Shown here: positions 12,801-23,867 of the stretch, in pieces
Numbering within the stretch: the stretch's first letter is position 1
How the letters are laid out: each line of letters starts with the position of its first letter
Assembly (NCBI RefSeq): GCF_036240795.1
Contig: NZ_CP108454.1
Location: forward strand, 1,612,001-1,676,000
Direction: 5' to 3'
Source of the DNA: Streptomyces sp. NBC_01268
GTDB lineage: Bacteria; Actinomycetota; Actinomycetes; Streptomycetales; Streptomycetaceae
DNA length: 64,000 nucleotides
The notes under the pieces: model-generated
Seen by the model: only the letters and a program-made list of their open reading frames with translations
Database searches by the model: none
Told to the model about the DNA's origin: nothing
Translations under genes and position numbers: made by a program

Positions 12801-13415
12801 TCAGCGGGCGTAGTACTCGACGACCAGCTGCTCGTCGCAGATGACCGGGATTTCCTTGCGGTTCGGGTCGCGGTCGAGGCGGAAGGCCAGGGCCTTCAGG
12901 TTGACCTGCAGGTAGCGCGGGGTCTCACCGTCGGCGGCGAAGCCACCCTCACGGGCGACCTCGAACAGCGGCTTGGTGCGGCTGCGCTCGCGGACCATCA
13001 CGACGTCGTCGGGACGGACGCGGAACGACGGCTTGTCGACCTTGGTGCCGTTGACCTGGATGTGGCCGTGGACGACCATCTGACGGGCCTGGTAGATGGT
13101 GCGGGCGATGCCCGAACGCAGGACCAGGGCGTCGAGGCGACGCTCGAGCTCGACGACCAGCGCCTCGCCCGTCTTGCCCTCGGCCTTCTTCGCGCGGTCG
13201 TACGCGCGGGCCATCTGGCGCTCGCTGATGTCGTACTGGGCGCGCAGACGCTGCTTCTCGAGCAGACGGACCTTGTAGTCCGAGTTCTGCTTGCGGCCAC
13301 GGCCGTGCTCGCCCGGCGGGTAGGGGCGGGCCTCGAAGTACTTGACGGCCTTCGGCGTCAGCGCAATGCCGAGCGCACGGGACTTCTTGACCTTGGGACG
13401 CGACTGGTTAGGCAC
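12801..13415 (-). CDS. rpsD: 30S ribosomal protein S4 (zinc-free form)
   Basis: Primary 16S rRNA-binding protein of the small subunit. 204 aa, starting with GTG at 13415 ([16 protein letters not shown]), with GGAG sequences upstream. The N-terminal region carries no CxxC zinc-binding cysteines, so it is the C-minus form. The S4 RNA-binding domain lies at roughly residues 95-155 ([20 protein letters not shown], then [16 protein letters not shown]). It is monocistronic, apart from the main ribosomal operons, and diverges from the DUF2470 gene across an iron-box-like palindrome. Confidence 0.97.
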   Translation of the reverse strand: MPNQSRPKVKKSRALGIALTPKAVKYFEARPYPPGEHGRGRKQNSDYKVRLLEKQRLRAQYDISERQMARAYDRAKKAEGKTGEALVVELERRLDALVLRSGIARTIYQARQMVVHGHIQVNGTKVDKPSFRVRPDDVVMVRERSRTKPLFEVAREGGFAADGETPRYLQVNLKALAFRLDRDPNRKEIPVICDEQLVVEYYAR

Positions 13416-13438
13416 GTTCTCCAGACCTCCGTTGTAGG

Positions 13439-13457
13439 TTAGGTTAGGCTCACCTTA
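13439..13457. promoter_or_regulatory. iron box (DtxR/DmdR-type operator) in the rpsD-DUF2470 intergenic region
   Basis: The 19-bp TTAGGTTAGGCTCACCTTA closely matches the actinobacterial iron-regulator consensus TTAGGTTAGGCTAACCTAA (two mismatches); its half-sites agree at 7 of 9 positions. It contains TAGGCT (13445-13450, plus), a plausible -10 for the DUF2470 gene, and TAAGGT (13452-13457, minus), a plausible -10 for rpsD. On the plus side an AAGGAG ribosome site (13461-13466) and ATG (13472) follow at once. Binding and regulation are inferred. Confidence 0.75.
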
Positions 13458-13471
13458 CTCAAGGAGATCGC

Positions 13472-14317
13472 ATGTCTCGCCCGGGGAACACCACACGCAT
13501 CACGGACGGCAGCACAAAGACCGATGCTCTTTCCTCCACGGAAGCCGTGGAAGGCATCGATACGACGGAGGTCCGATCAGCTCATGGTCAGCCGCGTCCA
13601 AACGGGCTTGATCTCGCACGGATGCCGTCAGCAGCCGAGCGCACACGAACTCTCGTACAGAGTACATGCTCCGCGGTGCTGCTGATTCCGGGGGCCGGCG
13701 GGCACCGCCCGGAGCAGCTCTCCCCCGAGGCGCGCGCCGTCGGACCCGACGGCGAGGTCTTCCTGCTCTACCCCGCGGACGCGGCACCGGTACGGGCCGC
13801 CACCCACGCCCAGGACGACGAGCTGCCGGTCGTGCTGGAGCTCACGGACGTCGCCCCCGTCTCCGTCCCCCACCGTATCCGGGGCCGGGCCTGGATCTCC
13901 GGCTGGCTGACCTGCGTGCCCGGGATCGCCGAGCCCGGCCGGATGATGCTCCGCCTGGAGGTCGGCGCGGCCAACGTGGACGACCTGTGGGGCTGCGGCG
14001 AGGTCGACCCCGAGGAGTTCGCGGCGGCCGGACCCGATCCGCTGCGGATCCACGAGACCGAGCTCCTCCAGCACCTGCACACCGCCCACGGCGACCGCCT
14101 GCGCGAGCTGACCTCACTGCTCGGCACGCACGCGGCCGGCCTGGTCCCCACCCGTGACGTGGCCCCGCTCGCCCTCGACCGCTTCGGGATGCGGGTCCGC
14201 TTCAGCGCCGGCCCCGAGGCCTGCTTCGACGCGCGCTTCGACTTCCCGCAGCCGGTACGGGACGTCTCCGGGCTGCGCCGCGAGATGCACCGGCTCTTCG
14301 AGGCCGCCCACTCCTGA
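13472..14317 (+). CDS. DUF2470 / HugZ-like (pyridoxamine-phosphate-oxidase fold) protein
   Basis: 281 aa. From about residue 51 (MPSAAERTRTLVQS) the sequence matches the DUF2470 family. A split-barrel part covers DELPVVLELTDVAPV and HRIRGRAWISGWLT. The C-terminal DUF2470 domain has LLQHLHTAHGDRLRELTSLL, then LALDRFGMRVRF and FDARFDFPQPV. Relatives include haem-binding and haem-degrading HugZ-type proteins, which fits the iron box upstream. The 13472 start has a perfect AAGGAG and a short leader; the first 50 codons, however, have weak third-position G/C bias and contain a hairpin (13535-13551), so initiation at ATG 13622 remains possible, although it lacks a ribosome site. Confidence 0.8.
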   Translation: MSRPGNTTRITDGSTKTDALSSTEAVEGIDTTEVRSAHGQPRPNGLDLARMPSAAERTRTLVQSTCSAVLLIPGAGGHRPEQLSPEARAVGPDGEVFLLYPADAAPVRAATHAQDDELPVVLELTDVAPVSVPHRIRGRAWISGWLTCVPGIAEPGRMMLRLEVGAANVDDLWGCGEVDPEEFAAAGPDPLRIHETELLQHLHTAHGDRLRELTSLLGTHAAGLVPTRDVAPLALDRFGMRVRFSAGPEACFDARFDFPQPVRDVSGLRREMHRLFEAAHS

Positions 14318-14360
14318 CACGCCGCACCGGAGCCACGGACAGGTGGCCGGCGGCTCCTCC

Positions 14361-14450
14361 GGCGCCCGTTTCTCTGGCGCACGCTTCTCCGGCGCACGCT
14401 TCTCCGGCGCACGCTTCTCCGGCGCCCGCTTCTCCGGCGCCCGCTTCTCC
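14361..14450. repeat. six 15-bp tandem repeats
   Basis: Six consecutive 15-bp units of the form GGCGCMCGCTTCTCC lie between the convergent DUF2470 and rarA genes; the first unit is slightly diverged and three inner ones are identical. Read on the plus strand they would encode SGARF repeats, but no start or family supports a gene. Confidence 0.85.
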
Positions 14451-14522
14451 GGCGGGGACGCCGTCAGGCCGTACCTGGCCTGGATGCCGGTCGACCGCCG
14501 GCCGTACGCGCACCAGAGCCGC

Positions 14523-15875
14523 TCAGCCGCCCTCGCCCTTCAGGCGCTCGCGCACCTTCTCCACCACGTCCGCGTAGCGCGCCTCCGCCCCGTAGCGGGT
14601 CGGCTCGTAGTAGCGCTTGCCGTGGACCGGGTCCGGGGCGTACTGCTGCGAGGCGATGGCGCCGGGGACGTCGTGCGGGTAGACGTACCCCTGGGCATGG
14701 CCCAGCTTGGCGGCGCCCTTGTAGTGGCCGTCGCGCAGGTGGGGCGGGACCGGGCCCGCGAGGCCGTTGCGGACGTCGGCCTGCGCCGCGAAGATCGCGT
14801 TCGTCGCCGCGTTCGACTTCGGGGCGAGGGCCAGGGCGATGGTGGCGTGGCTCAGGGTCAGCGCCGCCTCCGGGAAGCCGATCATCGCGACGGCCTGGGC
14901 GGCCGCCACGGCGAGCGGCAGCGCGTTCGGATCGGCGAGGCCGATGTCCTCGCTCGCCGAGATCATCAGCCGCCGGGCGATGAACCGCGGGTCCTCCCCC
15001 GCCTCGATCATCCGGGCCAGGTAGTGCAGCGCCGCGTCCACGTCCGAGCCGCGGATCGACTTGATGAGGGCGCTGGCCACGTCGTAGTGCTGGTCGCCGT
15101 CCCGGTCGTACTTCACGGCGGCCCGGTCGACGGTCTCCTCGACCGTCTCCAGCGTGATCTCCGCCTCCTGCTTGGCGAGGGCGGCGCCCGCCGCCGCCTC
15201 CAGGGCGGTCAGGGCCCGGCGCGCGTCGCCGCCGGCGATCCGCAGCAGATGGGCCTCGGCGTCCTCGGCCAGGGTGACGGCCCCGCCGAGTCCGCGCTCC
15301 TCCTCCAGGGCGCGGCGCATCAGTCCGCTCAGGTCCTCGTCCGTGAGCGGCTCCAGGGTGAGCAGCAGCGAGCGGGAGAGCAGCGGGGAGATCACCGAGA
15401 AGTACGGGTTCTCGGTGGTGGCGGCGATCAGGGTCACCCAGCGGTTCTCGACGGCGGGCAGCAGGGAGTCCTGCTGGGCCTTGGAGAAGCGGTGGATCTC
15501 GTCGAGGAAGAGGACGGTCTCCTTGCCGTACCCCCCGACCGCGCGGCGGGCGCCGTCGATGACCGCGCGGACCTCCTTGACGCCGGCGGTGATCGCGGAG
15601 AGCTCCACGAACCGCTTGTTCGTCGCCTTCGAGACCACGTACGCCAGGGTGGTCTTGCCGATGCCCGGCGGGCCCCAGAGGATCACCGAGGAGGCGCCGG
15701 CGGGGCCGCCGCCGTCACCGACCAGGCGGCGCAGGGGCGAGCCCGGCTTGAGCAGATGGCGCTGGCCCACCACCTCGTCGAGGGTGCGCGGGCGCATCCG
15801 GACGGCCAGCGGACTGCTGGCCGGGTCCTTCTCCTGACGCTCTTCGGCGGCTGCGGTAAACAGGTCGGGCTCCAC
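14523..15875 (-). CDS. rarA: replication-associated recombination protein A (RarA/MgsA AAA+ ATPase)
   Basis: Clamp-loader-like AAA+ ATPase acting at stalled replication forks. 450 aa. Visible: [11 protein letters not shown], Walker [10 protein letters not shown] (about residue 70), Walker [19 protein letters not shown] sensor [12 protein letters not shown] sensor II and the C-terminal tetramerisation region with [11 protein letters not shown] and YVYPHD. The GTG at 15875 is preferred because TAGGCT at 15884-15889 (minus strand) puts the transcript start at about this codon, a leaderless arrangement; the ATG at 15881, two codons earlier, is only 2 nt from that box. Confidence 0.95.
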   Translation of the reverse strand: MEPDLFTAAAEERQEKDPASSPLAVRMRPRTLDEVVGQRHLLKPGSPLRRLVGDGGGPAGASSVILWGPPGIGKTTLAYVVSKATNKRFVELSAITAGVKEVRAVIDGARRAVGGYGKETVLFLDEIHRFSKAQQDSLLPAVENRWVTLIAATTENPYFSVISPLLSRSLLLTLEPLTDEDLSGLMRRALEEERGLGGAVTLAEDAEAHLLRIAGGDARRALTALEAAAGAALAKQEAEITLETVEETVDRAAVKYDRDGDQHYDVASALIKSIRGSDVDAALHYLARMIEAGEDPRFIARRLMISASEDIGLADPNALPLAVAAAQAVAMIGFPEAALTLSHATIALALAPKSNAATNAIFAAQADVRNGLAGPVPPHLRDGHYKGAAKLGHAQGYVYPHDVPGAIASQQYAPDPVHGKRYYEPTRYGAEARYADVVEKVRERLKGEGG

Positions 15876-15918
15876 GGTCATGAAGCCTAGGTCACCGCAC
15901 GGACAGCGCGGGTCGCCG

Positions 15919-16545
15919 TCAGCTGGTCCAGAAGTCCCACCAGCGGGTCAGGACCAGCATGCCGATGATCCCGATGTGCAGCACCGGCAGCACCCAGGTG
16001 AACTCGTCGAAGAAGGTGCGCACGCCGCCGGGGGCGCGGATCACGCCCTGGCGCACGTTGTGCGAGGTGGTGTACCAGAACATGACGATGGTGGCGACCC
16101 AGGCCAGGCAGCACCACAGGCAGAGCGAGTTGATCTCGTACAGCGACTGGTACATGAGCCAGGTGCAGAAGCCGACGCCGAAGAGCGCGCCCGCGTTGAG
16201 GCCGAGCCAGTACCAGCGCCGGTAGCGGGCGCCGGCCAGCAGGCCCACGCCGATCGCGACGACCATGCCGTACGTGACGAGGCCGAGCATCGGGTTGGGG
16301 AAGCCGAAGACCGAGGCCTGCTCGCTCTTCATGATGTTGCCGCAGGAGACGATCGGGTTGAGGCTGCACCCCGGGGTGAAGTTCGGGTCCTCGAGGAGCT
16401 TGAACTTGTCGATCGTGATGACCCACGCGGCGAGCAGCCCGGCGGCACCGGTGATCACCAGGAGCCAGGCGAAGGCGCGGCTGGCGCCGATGGTGCGGGG
16501 TTCCTCCCGCACGGCGGTCTCGTTCGCGGCCGCTGCTTTCGTCAT
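15919..16545 (-). CDS. vitamin K epoxide reductase (VKOR) family membrane protein
   Basis: Integral membrane thiol oxidoreductase that in actinobacteria reoxidises DsbA-like proteins using quinone. 208 aa with about five hydrophobic helices. The outer-loop cysteine pair is CSLNPIVSC and the redox centre is the CLWC of [14 protein letters not shown] at 16545. There is no fused thioredoxin domain, so a separate partner is needed; the DsbA-like gene at 53.5 kb has no signal peptide and is an unlikely one. Downstream is rarA, apparently on its own promoter. Confidence 0.9.
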   Translation of the reverse strand: MTKAAAANETAVREEPRTIGASRAFAWLLVITGAAGLLAAWVITIDKFKLLEDPNFTPGCSLNPIVSCGNIMKSEQASVFGFPNPMLGLVTYGMVVAIGVGLLAGARYRRWYWLGLNAGALFGVGFCTWLMYQSLYEINSLCLWCCLAWVATIVMFWYTTSHNVRQGVIRAPGGVRTFFDEFTWVLPVLHIGIIGMLVLTRWWDFWTS

Positions 16546-16661
16546 GTCGCTCTACTCGCTCTTCTCGCGCGCTGGGCTCGTTCGGCTGACCGGGGCACGG
16601 TCATTGTGCCGCACAGGGTGTCACGGGCCGCGTTCGCGGCCGGTAAGCGGGCCGGAAGCGC

Positions 16662-16699
16662 GGGAGGGCCCGGCCGCGTGACGCGGACCGGGCCCTCCC
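16662..16699 (-). terminator. hairpin terminator after hisS
   Basis: GGGAGGGCCCGG (16662-16673) pairs exactly with CCGGGCCCTCCC (16688-16699) around a 14-nt loop, 16 nt past the hisS stop. Confidence 0.8.
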
Positions 16700-16715
16700 T
16701 CCGTACGGTGTGCGG

Positions 16716-17978
16716 TCAGGCCAGCTTGGCCTTCACCGCGTCGACCAGTCCGTCGAGGGCGACCGGCTGCTGCTCGCCGGACTCCATGTCCTTGAGCTGG
16801 ACGACGCCCTCGGCGAGGTCCCGCTCGCCGGCGACGACCGCGAGGCGGGCGCCGGAACGGTTGGCGTCCTTCATGGAGCCCTTGAGGCCCTTGCCGCCGA
16901 AGGAGAAGTCGGCCGCGATCCCGGCCTTCCGCAGTTCGGTGATCTTGCCGAAGAGCACCCGACGGGCCTCCTCGCCGAGGGCCACCGCGAAGACGCTGGT
17001 CGCGGCCGGGAGGTCGAGCTCCACGCCCTCGGCCTCCAGCGCGAGGACGGTGCGGTCCACGCCGAGCGCCCAGCCCACGGAGGGCAGCGCCGGGCCGCCG
17101 ATCATCTCGGAGAGGCCGTCGTAGCGCCCGCCGCCGCCGACCGCCGACTGCGAGCCGAGACCGTCGTGCACGAACTCGAAGGTGGTGCGGGTGTAGTAGT
17201 CCAGGCCGCGCACCAGCTTGGCGTCGTCCTCGAAGACCACGCCCGCCGCGGTGATCAGCGCGCGCACCTCCTCGTGGTACGCCTTGCACGCGTCGCACAG
17301 GTAGTCGCGCAGCAGCGGGGCGTCGGCCAGCTGCTTCTGCACCGCCTCCCGCTTGTCGTCGAGGACGCGCAGCGGGTTGATCTCGGCGCGGCGCAGGGTC
17401 TCCTCGTCCAGGTCGAGGCCGCGCAGGAAGCCCTGCAGCGCCTCGCGGTAGACGGGGCGGCACTCCTGGTCGCCGAGCGAGTTCAGCAGGATGCGGAAGT
17501 CGCGCAGGCCGAGCGAGCGGTAGGCCTGGTCGGCCAGGATGATCAGCTCGGCGTCGAGCGCCGGGTCCTCGGCGCCGATCGCCTCGGCGCCGACCTGGGA
17601 GAAGTGGCGGTAGCGGCCCTTCTGCGGGCGCTCGTAGCGGTAGTACGAGCCCGAGTACCAGAGCTTGACCGGCAGGTTGCCCTGCTTGTGCAGGCTGGCC
17701 TCCAGGGCCGCGCGCAGCACGGAGGCGGTGCCTTCGGGGCGCAGGGCCAGCTTGTCGCCGCCCTTGGTCTCGAAGGCGTACATCTCCTTGGTGACGATGT
17801 CGGTGGACTCGCCGACGCCGCGGGCGAAGAGGTTGACGTCCTCGAAGCCGGGGGTCTCGACGTAGCCGTAGCCGGCCGTGCGCAGGGGGCCGGAGATGGC
17901 CTCGCGGACCGCGAGGTACTTCGCCGAGTACGGCGGAATCAGGTCGTACGTGCCCTTGGGGGCCTTGAAGGTGCTCAC
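16716..17978 (-). CDS. hisS: histidyl-tRNA synthetase
   Basis: Class II synthetase charging tRNA-His. 420 aa. Motifs in order: KGTYDLIPP at the start, [12 protein letters not shown] (motif 2 region), [17 protein letters not shown], the histidine-A motif [28 protein letters not shown] and the C-terminal anticodon-binding domain. GTG at 17978 gives the usual N-terminus and lies 10 nt after the stop of the upstream metallo-hydrolase, so the two genes are probably co-transcribed. Confidence 0.97.
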   Translation of the reverse strand: MSTFKAPKGTYDLIPPYSAKYLAVREAISGPLRTAGYGYVETPGFEDVNLFARGVGESTDIVTKEMYAFETKGGDKLALRPEGTASVLRAALEASLHKQGNLPVKLWYSGSYYRYERPQKGRYRHFSQVGAEAIGAEDPALDAELIILADQAYRSLGLRDFRILLNSLGDQECRPVYREALQGFLRGLDLDEETLRRAEINPLRVLDDKREAVQKQLADAPLLRDYLCDACKAYHEEVRALITAAGVVFEDDAKLVRGLDYYTRTTFEFVHDGLGSQSAVGGGGRYDGLSEMIGGPALPSVGWALGVDRTVLALEAEGVELDLPAATSVFAVALGEEARRVLFGKITELRKAGIAADFSFGGKGLKGSMKDANRSGARLAVVAGERDLAEGVVQLKDMESGEQQPVALDGLVDAVKAKLA

Positions 17979-17988
17979 GTGGATCTCG

Positions 17989-18708
17989 TCACATTCCTCG
18001 TCGGGGAGCCTGGGAACTCCCGAGGCCGTCGGCCACCTGCCGCAGATAGGGGTTGGTGGCGCGCTCCTGGCCGATGGTCGTCTGGGGACCGTGTCCCGAC
18101 AGGACCACGGTCGAGTTGTCGAGCGGCAGGCACACGCGGGCCAGCGATCCGAGCATCTCGTCCATGTCACCGCCGGGCAGGTCGGTGCGTCCGATGGAGC
18201 CGGCGAACAGCAGGTCCCCGGAGAAGAACACGGAGGGGATCTCCGTGGTCTCGGGGGTCCGGAAGGTCACCGACCCCTTGGTATGACCGGGCGCGTGGGC
18301 GACGGAGAGCTCGAGTCCGGCCAGCTGGAGCCGGGCGCCGTCGGTGAGCTCGCGCACGTCGTCGGGCTCGCCCACGGTCAGTTCGCCCATGAGGGGCATC
18401 CCGATGGAGCGGCCGAGGGCCTTCTCCGGGTCGCTCATCATGTACCGGTCGGAGGGGTGGATCCACGCGGGTACGTCATGGGCGCCGCAGACCGGGACGA
18501 CGGAGGCGACGTGGTCGATGTGGCCATGGGTGAGGACCACGGCGACGGGCTTGAGCCGATGCTTCTTGAGCGTCTCCTCGACTCCCTGGGCGGCCTGGTG
18601 GCCCGGGTCGATGATGACGCACTCCTCGCCTGCGGCGGGGGCGACCACGTAACAGTTGGTGCCCCAGGCCCCGGCGGGGAACCCGGCAATCAGCACGATC
18701 GTCCTCAT
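17989..18708 (-). CDS. metallo-beta-lactamase-fold hydrolase (glyoxalase II-like)
   Basis: 239 aa. The zinc-binding signature [11 protein letters not shown] near residue 60 is followed by the [11 protein letters not shown]is, [17 protein letters not shown] and a final [13 protein letters not shown]is, the order found in hydroxyacylglutathione-hydrolase-like proteins. Substrate unknown; Streptomyces uses mycothiol rather than glutathione, so a thioester or sulfur-metabolism role is only a guess. ATG at 18708; the GTG at 18696 is an alternative that many relatives appear to use. Linked to hisS. Confidence 0.9.
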   Translation of the reverse strand: MRTIVLIAGFPAGAWGTNCYVVAPAAGEECVIIDPGHQAAQGVEETLKKHRLKPVAVVLTHGHIDHVASVVPVCGAHDVPAWIHPSDRYMMSDPEKALGRSIGMPLMGELTVGEPDDVRELTDGARLQLAGLELSVAHAPGHTKGSVTFRTPETTEIPSVFFSGDLLFAGSIGRTDLPGGDMDEMLGSLARVCLPLDNSTVVLSGHGPQTTIGQERATNPYLRQVADGLGSSQAPRRGM

Positions 18709-18849
18709 TTGTCGTCCGGCAGATGGCTGCGGCGAAACGGAATGCAGCGGGTCAGAGCCTACCGGCGCTGCGTATTCCACAGCCAACCCGTATACGGTAC
18801 GGGCACATCCGGCCAGGACTGAACAGACGATCGACAAGGAGCGGACCCG

Positions 18850-19635
18850 GTGGTCACCAGCGATCAGCGGCGGCGGCAGCTCGCCAGGGACAAGTACCAG
18901 CGTCAGCAGCAGCGACGCGCCGACGCCCGGCGCAGGTCGCGCCGGATCAGCGTCATCGCCGCCTCGCTCGCGGTCGTGCTCGCCGCGGGCGGCGCGGTGT
19001 ACCTCTCGGTGGCGCTGTCCGGCGACGACAAGAAGTCGGACAACGCGGCGACCGAGCCGACGAACACGCCGAGCCCGGAGCAGAGCACGTCCTCGCAGCC
19101 CGAGCCGGCGATGTCCGTCGACAAGAAGGCCTCGTACACGATGGCCCTGAAGACCAACCAGGGCGACATCACGATCACGATGGACGCGGCCAAGGCCCCG
19201 CACACCGTGAACTCCTTCAAGCACCTCGCGGACAAGAAGTACTTCGACGGCACCAAGTGCCACCGCCTCACCACCTCGGGCATCTTCGTGCTCCAGTGCG
19301 GCGACCCGAAGGGCGACGGCACGGGCGGCCCGGGCTACGTCATCCCGGACGAGAACCTGACCGGGCTCGGCAAGGCGGGCGCGGACGGCTCCGTCACGTA
19401 CCCCAAGGGCACGGTGGCGATGGCCAACGCGGGCGCGAACACCGGCGGCAGCCAGTTCTTCCTCGTGTACAAGGACACCAAGCTGCCCCCGAACTACACC
19501 CCGTTCGGCACCTTCGACGCGGCCGGCCTCAAGGTCGTCGAGGACGTGGCGAAGGCCGGCGTCCAGGGCGGCGCGGGCGACGGTGCGCCGCAGAAGGGCG
19601 TCACCATCGAGAAGGCCGTCGTCGGCAAGAAGTGA
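18850..19635 (+). CDS. membrane-anchored cyclophilin-type peptidyl-prolyl isomerase
   Basis: 261 aa. A basic, Gln/Arg-rich cytoplasmic N-terminus (residues about 1-35) precedes one membrane helix (VIAASLAVVLAAGGAVYLSV) and an acidic/Thr/Pro linker; the cyclophilin domain begins about residue 95. Its motifs are GDITITMDAAKAPHTVNSF, YFDGTKCHR, GTVAMANAGANTGGSQFFL and TPFGTF. The active-site Arg/Gln pattern is altered (FVLQCGDP in place of FMIQGGDP) but largely kept. No lipobox Cys is present, so it is a type II anchored exported foldase. GTG at 18850 follows AAGGAG. Confidence 0.92.
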   Translation: MVTSDQRRRQLARDKYQRQQQRRADARRRSRRISVIAASLAVVLAAGGAVYLSVALSGDDKKSDNAATEPTNTPSPEQSTSSQPEPAMSVDKKASYTMALKTNQGDITITMDAAKAPHTVNSFKHLADKKYFDGTKCHRLTTSGIFVLQCGDPKGDGTGGPGYVIPDENLTGLGKAGADGSVTYPKGTVAMANAGANTGGSQFFLVYKDTKLPPNYTPFGTFDAAGLKVVEDVAKAGVQGGAGDGAPQKGVTIEKAVVGKK

Positions 19636-19696
19636 CGCGACGGCGGCCCGGCGGCCGCACCCGCGCGTGACCGTTGAATTTCGGTCGTGCTGAGTG

Positions 19697-19828
19697 CGGA
19701 CAGCCGGGCCGCCGTTCGCCTAGATTGGCGTTGTGCAGCGCCGGCCGTCGGCCGCGCTGTGGAGGGCGGGCGAGACCCGCCGGGAATCCGTGGACGATGC
19801 CAGGGGGCGGAGCCCCCACGACGGCATC
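19697..19828 (+). promoter_or_regulatory. promoter and structured leader of the DUF349 gene
   Basis: CGGACA (19697-19702), 18 nt, then TAGATT (19721-19726) form a plausible housekeeping promoter. The leader holds two stems: GGCGGG/CCCGCC (19765-19781, 5-nt loop) and a longer one closed by GATGCC/GGCATC (19796-19828) with an inner GGGGGC/GCCCCC pairing. A GTG at 19733, 6 nt after the -10, opens a 71-codon frame overlapping the DUF349 start in another frame. Role in regulation is inferred. Confidence 0.5.
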
Positions 19829-19844
19829 ATGGTGAGGAGGCGCT

Positions 19845-21074
19845 GTGAGCAGCGACCCGTGGGGCCGCGTCGACGAGACGGGCACCGTGTACGTGCGTAC
19901 GGCCGAGGGCGAGCAGGTCGTCGGATCGTGGCAGGCCGGCACCCCTGAGGAGGCGCTGGCCTACTTCGAGCGCAAGTACGAGGGCCTGGTGGTCGAGATC
20001 GGCCTCCTCGAGAAGCGGGTGAGGACCACCGACCTCTCCGCGAAGGACGCCTCGACGGCGATCGAGCACATCCGCGAGCAGGTCCGGGAGCACCACGCGG
20101 TGGGCGACCTGGCCGCGCTGTCGGCCCGGCTCGACAAGCTGACCGAGGCGGTCGAGTCCCGCCGCGAGGAGCGCAAGGTCCAGAAGGCCAAGCAGGCCGA
20201 CGAGGCGCGCTCCGCCAAGGAGGCCCTGGTCACCGAGGCCGAGGAGCTGGCCCAGAGCGAGCAGTGGCGTGCCGCGGGCGAGCGGCTGCGCGCGCTCGTG
20301 GACACCTGGAAGGGCCTGCCGCGCCTGGACCGCAAGTCGGACGACGAGCTGTGGCACCGCTTCTCCCACGCCCGCTCCGCCTTCTCCAAGCGCCGCAAGG
20401 CGCACTTCGCCGCGCTCGACGCGCAGCGCGAGGACGCCCGCAAGGCCAAGGAGAAGCTGGTCGCCGAGGCCGAGGCCCTCTCGAACTCCACCGACTGGGG
20501 CACCACGGCCGCCCGCTACCGCGAGCTGATGGCGGACTGGAAGGCGGCGGGCCGCGCCCAGCGCGAGCACGAGGACGAGCTGTGGAACCGCTTCCGCGGC
20601 GCCCAGGACGTCTTCTTCGCGGCCCGTGGCGGCGTCTTCGCCGAGCGTGACGCGGAGCAGACCGAGAACCTCAAGCTGAAGGAGGAGCTCGCGGTCGAGG
20701 CCGAGAAGCTGGTGCCGGTGTCGGACCTGAAGGCGGCCCGCGCGGCCTTCCGCTCCCTCAACGAGCGCTGGGAGGCCATCGGCCACGTGCCGCGCGACGC
20801 CCGCCCGAAGGTCGAGGGCCGGATGCACGCCGTGGAGCGCGCGATCCAGGAGGCCGAGGAGGCCGAGTGGCGCCGCACCAACCCGGAGGCGCGCGCCCGC
20901 GCCGCGGGTCTGACCGGCCAGCTCCAGGACGCGGTCGACAAGCTGCAGAAGCAGATCGACACCGCCCGCGCCGCCGGCAACGACGCCAAGGCCGACAAGC
21001 TGGCCCGCGAGCTGGAGGGCCGCCAGGCGCTGCTCGACCAGGCCCTGAAGGGTCTGCAGGAGTTCGGCGGCTGA
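19845..21074 (+). CDS. DUF349 helical repeat protein
   Basis: 409 aa, almost entirely charged helix. Tandem DUF349 units recur from about residue 120 (EQWRAAGERLRALVDTWKG, DWGTTAARYRELMADWKA, then DLKAARAAFRSLNERWEAIG), each with the W-K/E-G/A pattern, and a final coiled coil follows (LTGQLQDAVDKLQKQID). The family function is unknown; it is widespread in actinobacteria near relA. GTG at 19845 is preceded by GAGGAGG at 19834-19840. It converges on relA across a strong shared terminator. Confidence 0.88.
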   Translation: MSSDPWGRVDETGTVYVRTAEGEQVVGSWQAGTPEEALAYFERKYEGLVVEIGLLEKRVRTTDLSAKDASTAIEHIREQVREHHAVGDLAALSARLDKLTEAVESRREERKVQKAKQADEARSAKEALVTEAEELAQSEQWRAAGERLRALVDTWKGLPRLDRKSDDELWHRFSHARSAFSKRRKAHFAALDAQREDARKAKEKLVAEAEALSNSTDWGTTAARYRELMADWKAAGRAQREHEDELWNRFRGAQDVFFAARGGVFAERDAEQTENLKLKEELAVEAEKLVPVSDLKAARAAFRSLNERWEAIGHVPRDARPKVEGRMHAVERAIQEAEEAEWRRTNPEARARAAGLTGQLQDAVDKLQKQIDTARAAGNDAKADKLARELEGRQALLDQALKGLQEFGG

Positions 21075-21089
21075 ACGCCCGTCCCAGCG

Positions 21090-21135
21090 GTACGAGGAAG
21101 GGCCCCCGGCACCAGCCGGGGGCCCTTCCTCGTAC
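21090..21135. terminator. bidirectional terminator between DUF349 gene and relA
   Basis: A perfect 21-bp stem (21090-21110 with 21115-21135) with an ACCA loop; the outer arms are GTACGAGGAAGG and CCTTCCTCGTAC. One of the longest perfect hairpins in the window. Confidence 0.9.
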
Positions 21136-21168
21136 GCGCGGAGCTGAGCGGCGCGTGGCGCCCCGTTC

Positions 21169-23640
<2,472 letters not shown>

Positions 23641-23650
23641 GAGCGCTCCT

Positions 23651-23690
23651 CTGGGGGTACCCCCGGACGGAGTCTGGGGGAATGTCCGGG
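23651..23690. repeat. GGGGGTACCCCC palindromic intergenic repeat
   Basis: A perfect 12-bp palindrome (23653-23664) followed by GGACGGAGTCTGGGGGA lies just upstream of relA. From memory this motif recurs between genes in many Streptomyces genomes. The rest of the relA-apt gap holds only the apt terminator. Confidence 0.6.
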
Positions 23691-23813
23691 TCCCCCGGTC
23701 AGGCCCGGAAAGGCCATCGTATCGACCTGGAAGCGCCTGTGCTCACGTGGCTGCGGGCTGAGACGTCCGCGCTGCGGTGCGGGGCCCCCGTTCCGGGGTG
23801 TGTCCGGAAAACG

Positions 23814-23851
23814 ACGGGGGCGGCCCGGGGAATTCCCCGGGCCGCCCCCGT
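23814..23851 (-). terminator. hairpin terminator after apt
   Basis: 17-bp perfect stem 23814-23830 with 23835-23851 (arm ACGGGGGCGGCCCGGGG) around AATT, 17 nt past the apt stop. Confidence 0.88.
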
Positions 23852-23867
23852 CCGTCGGACGTGCGGG

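Noticed and set aside
14361..14450. CRISPR array
   Set aside because: Units are 15 bp and abut directly, with no spacers and no cas genes.
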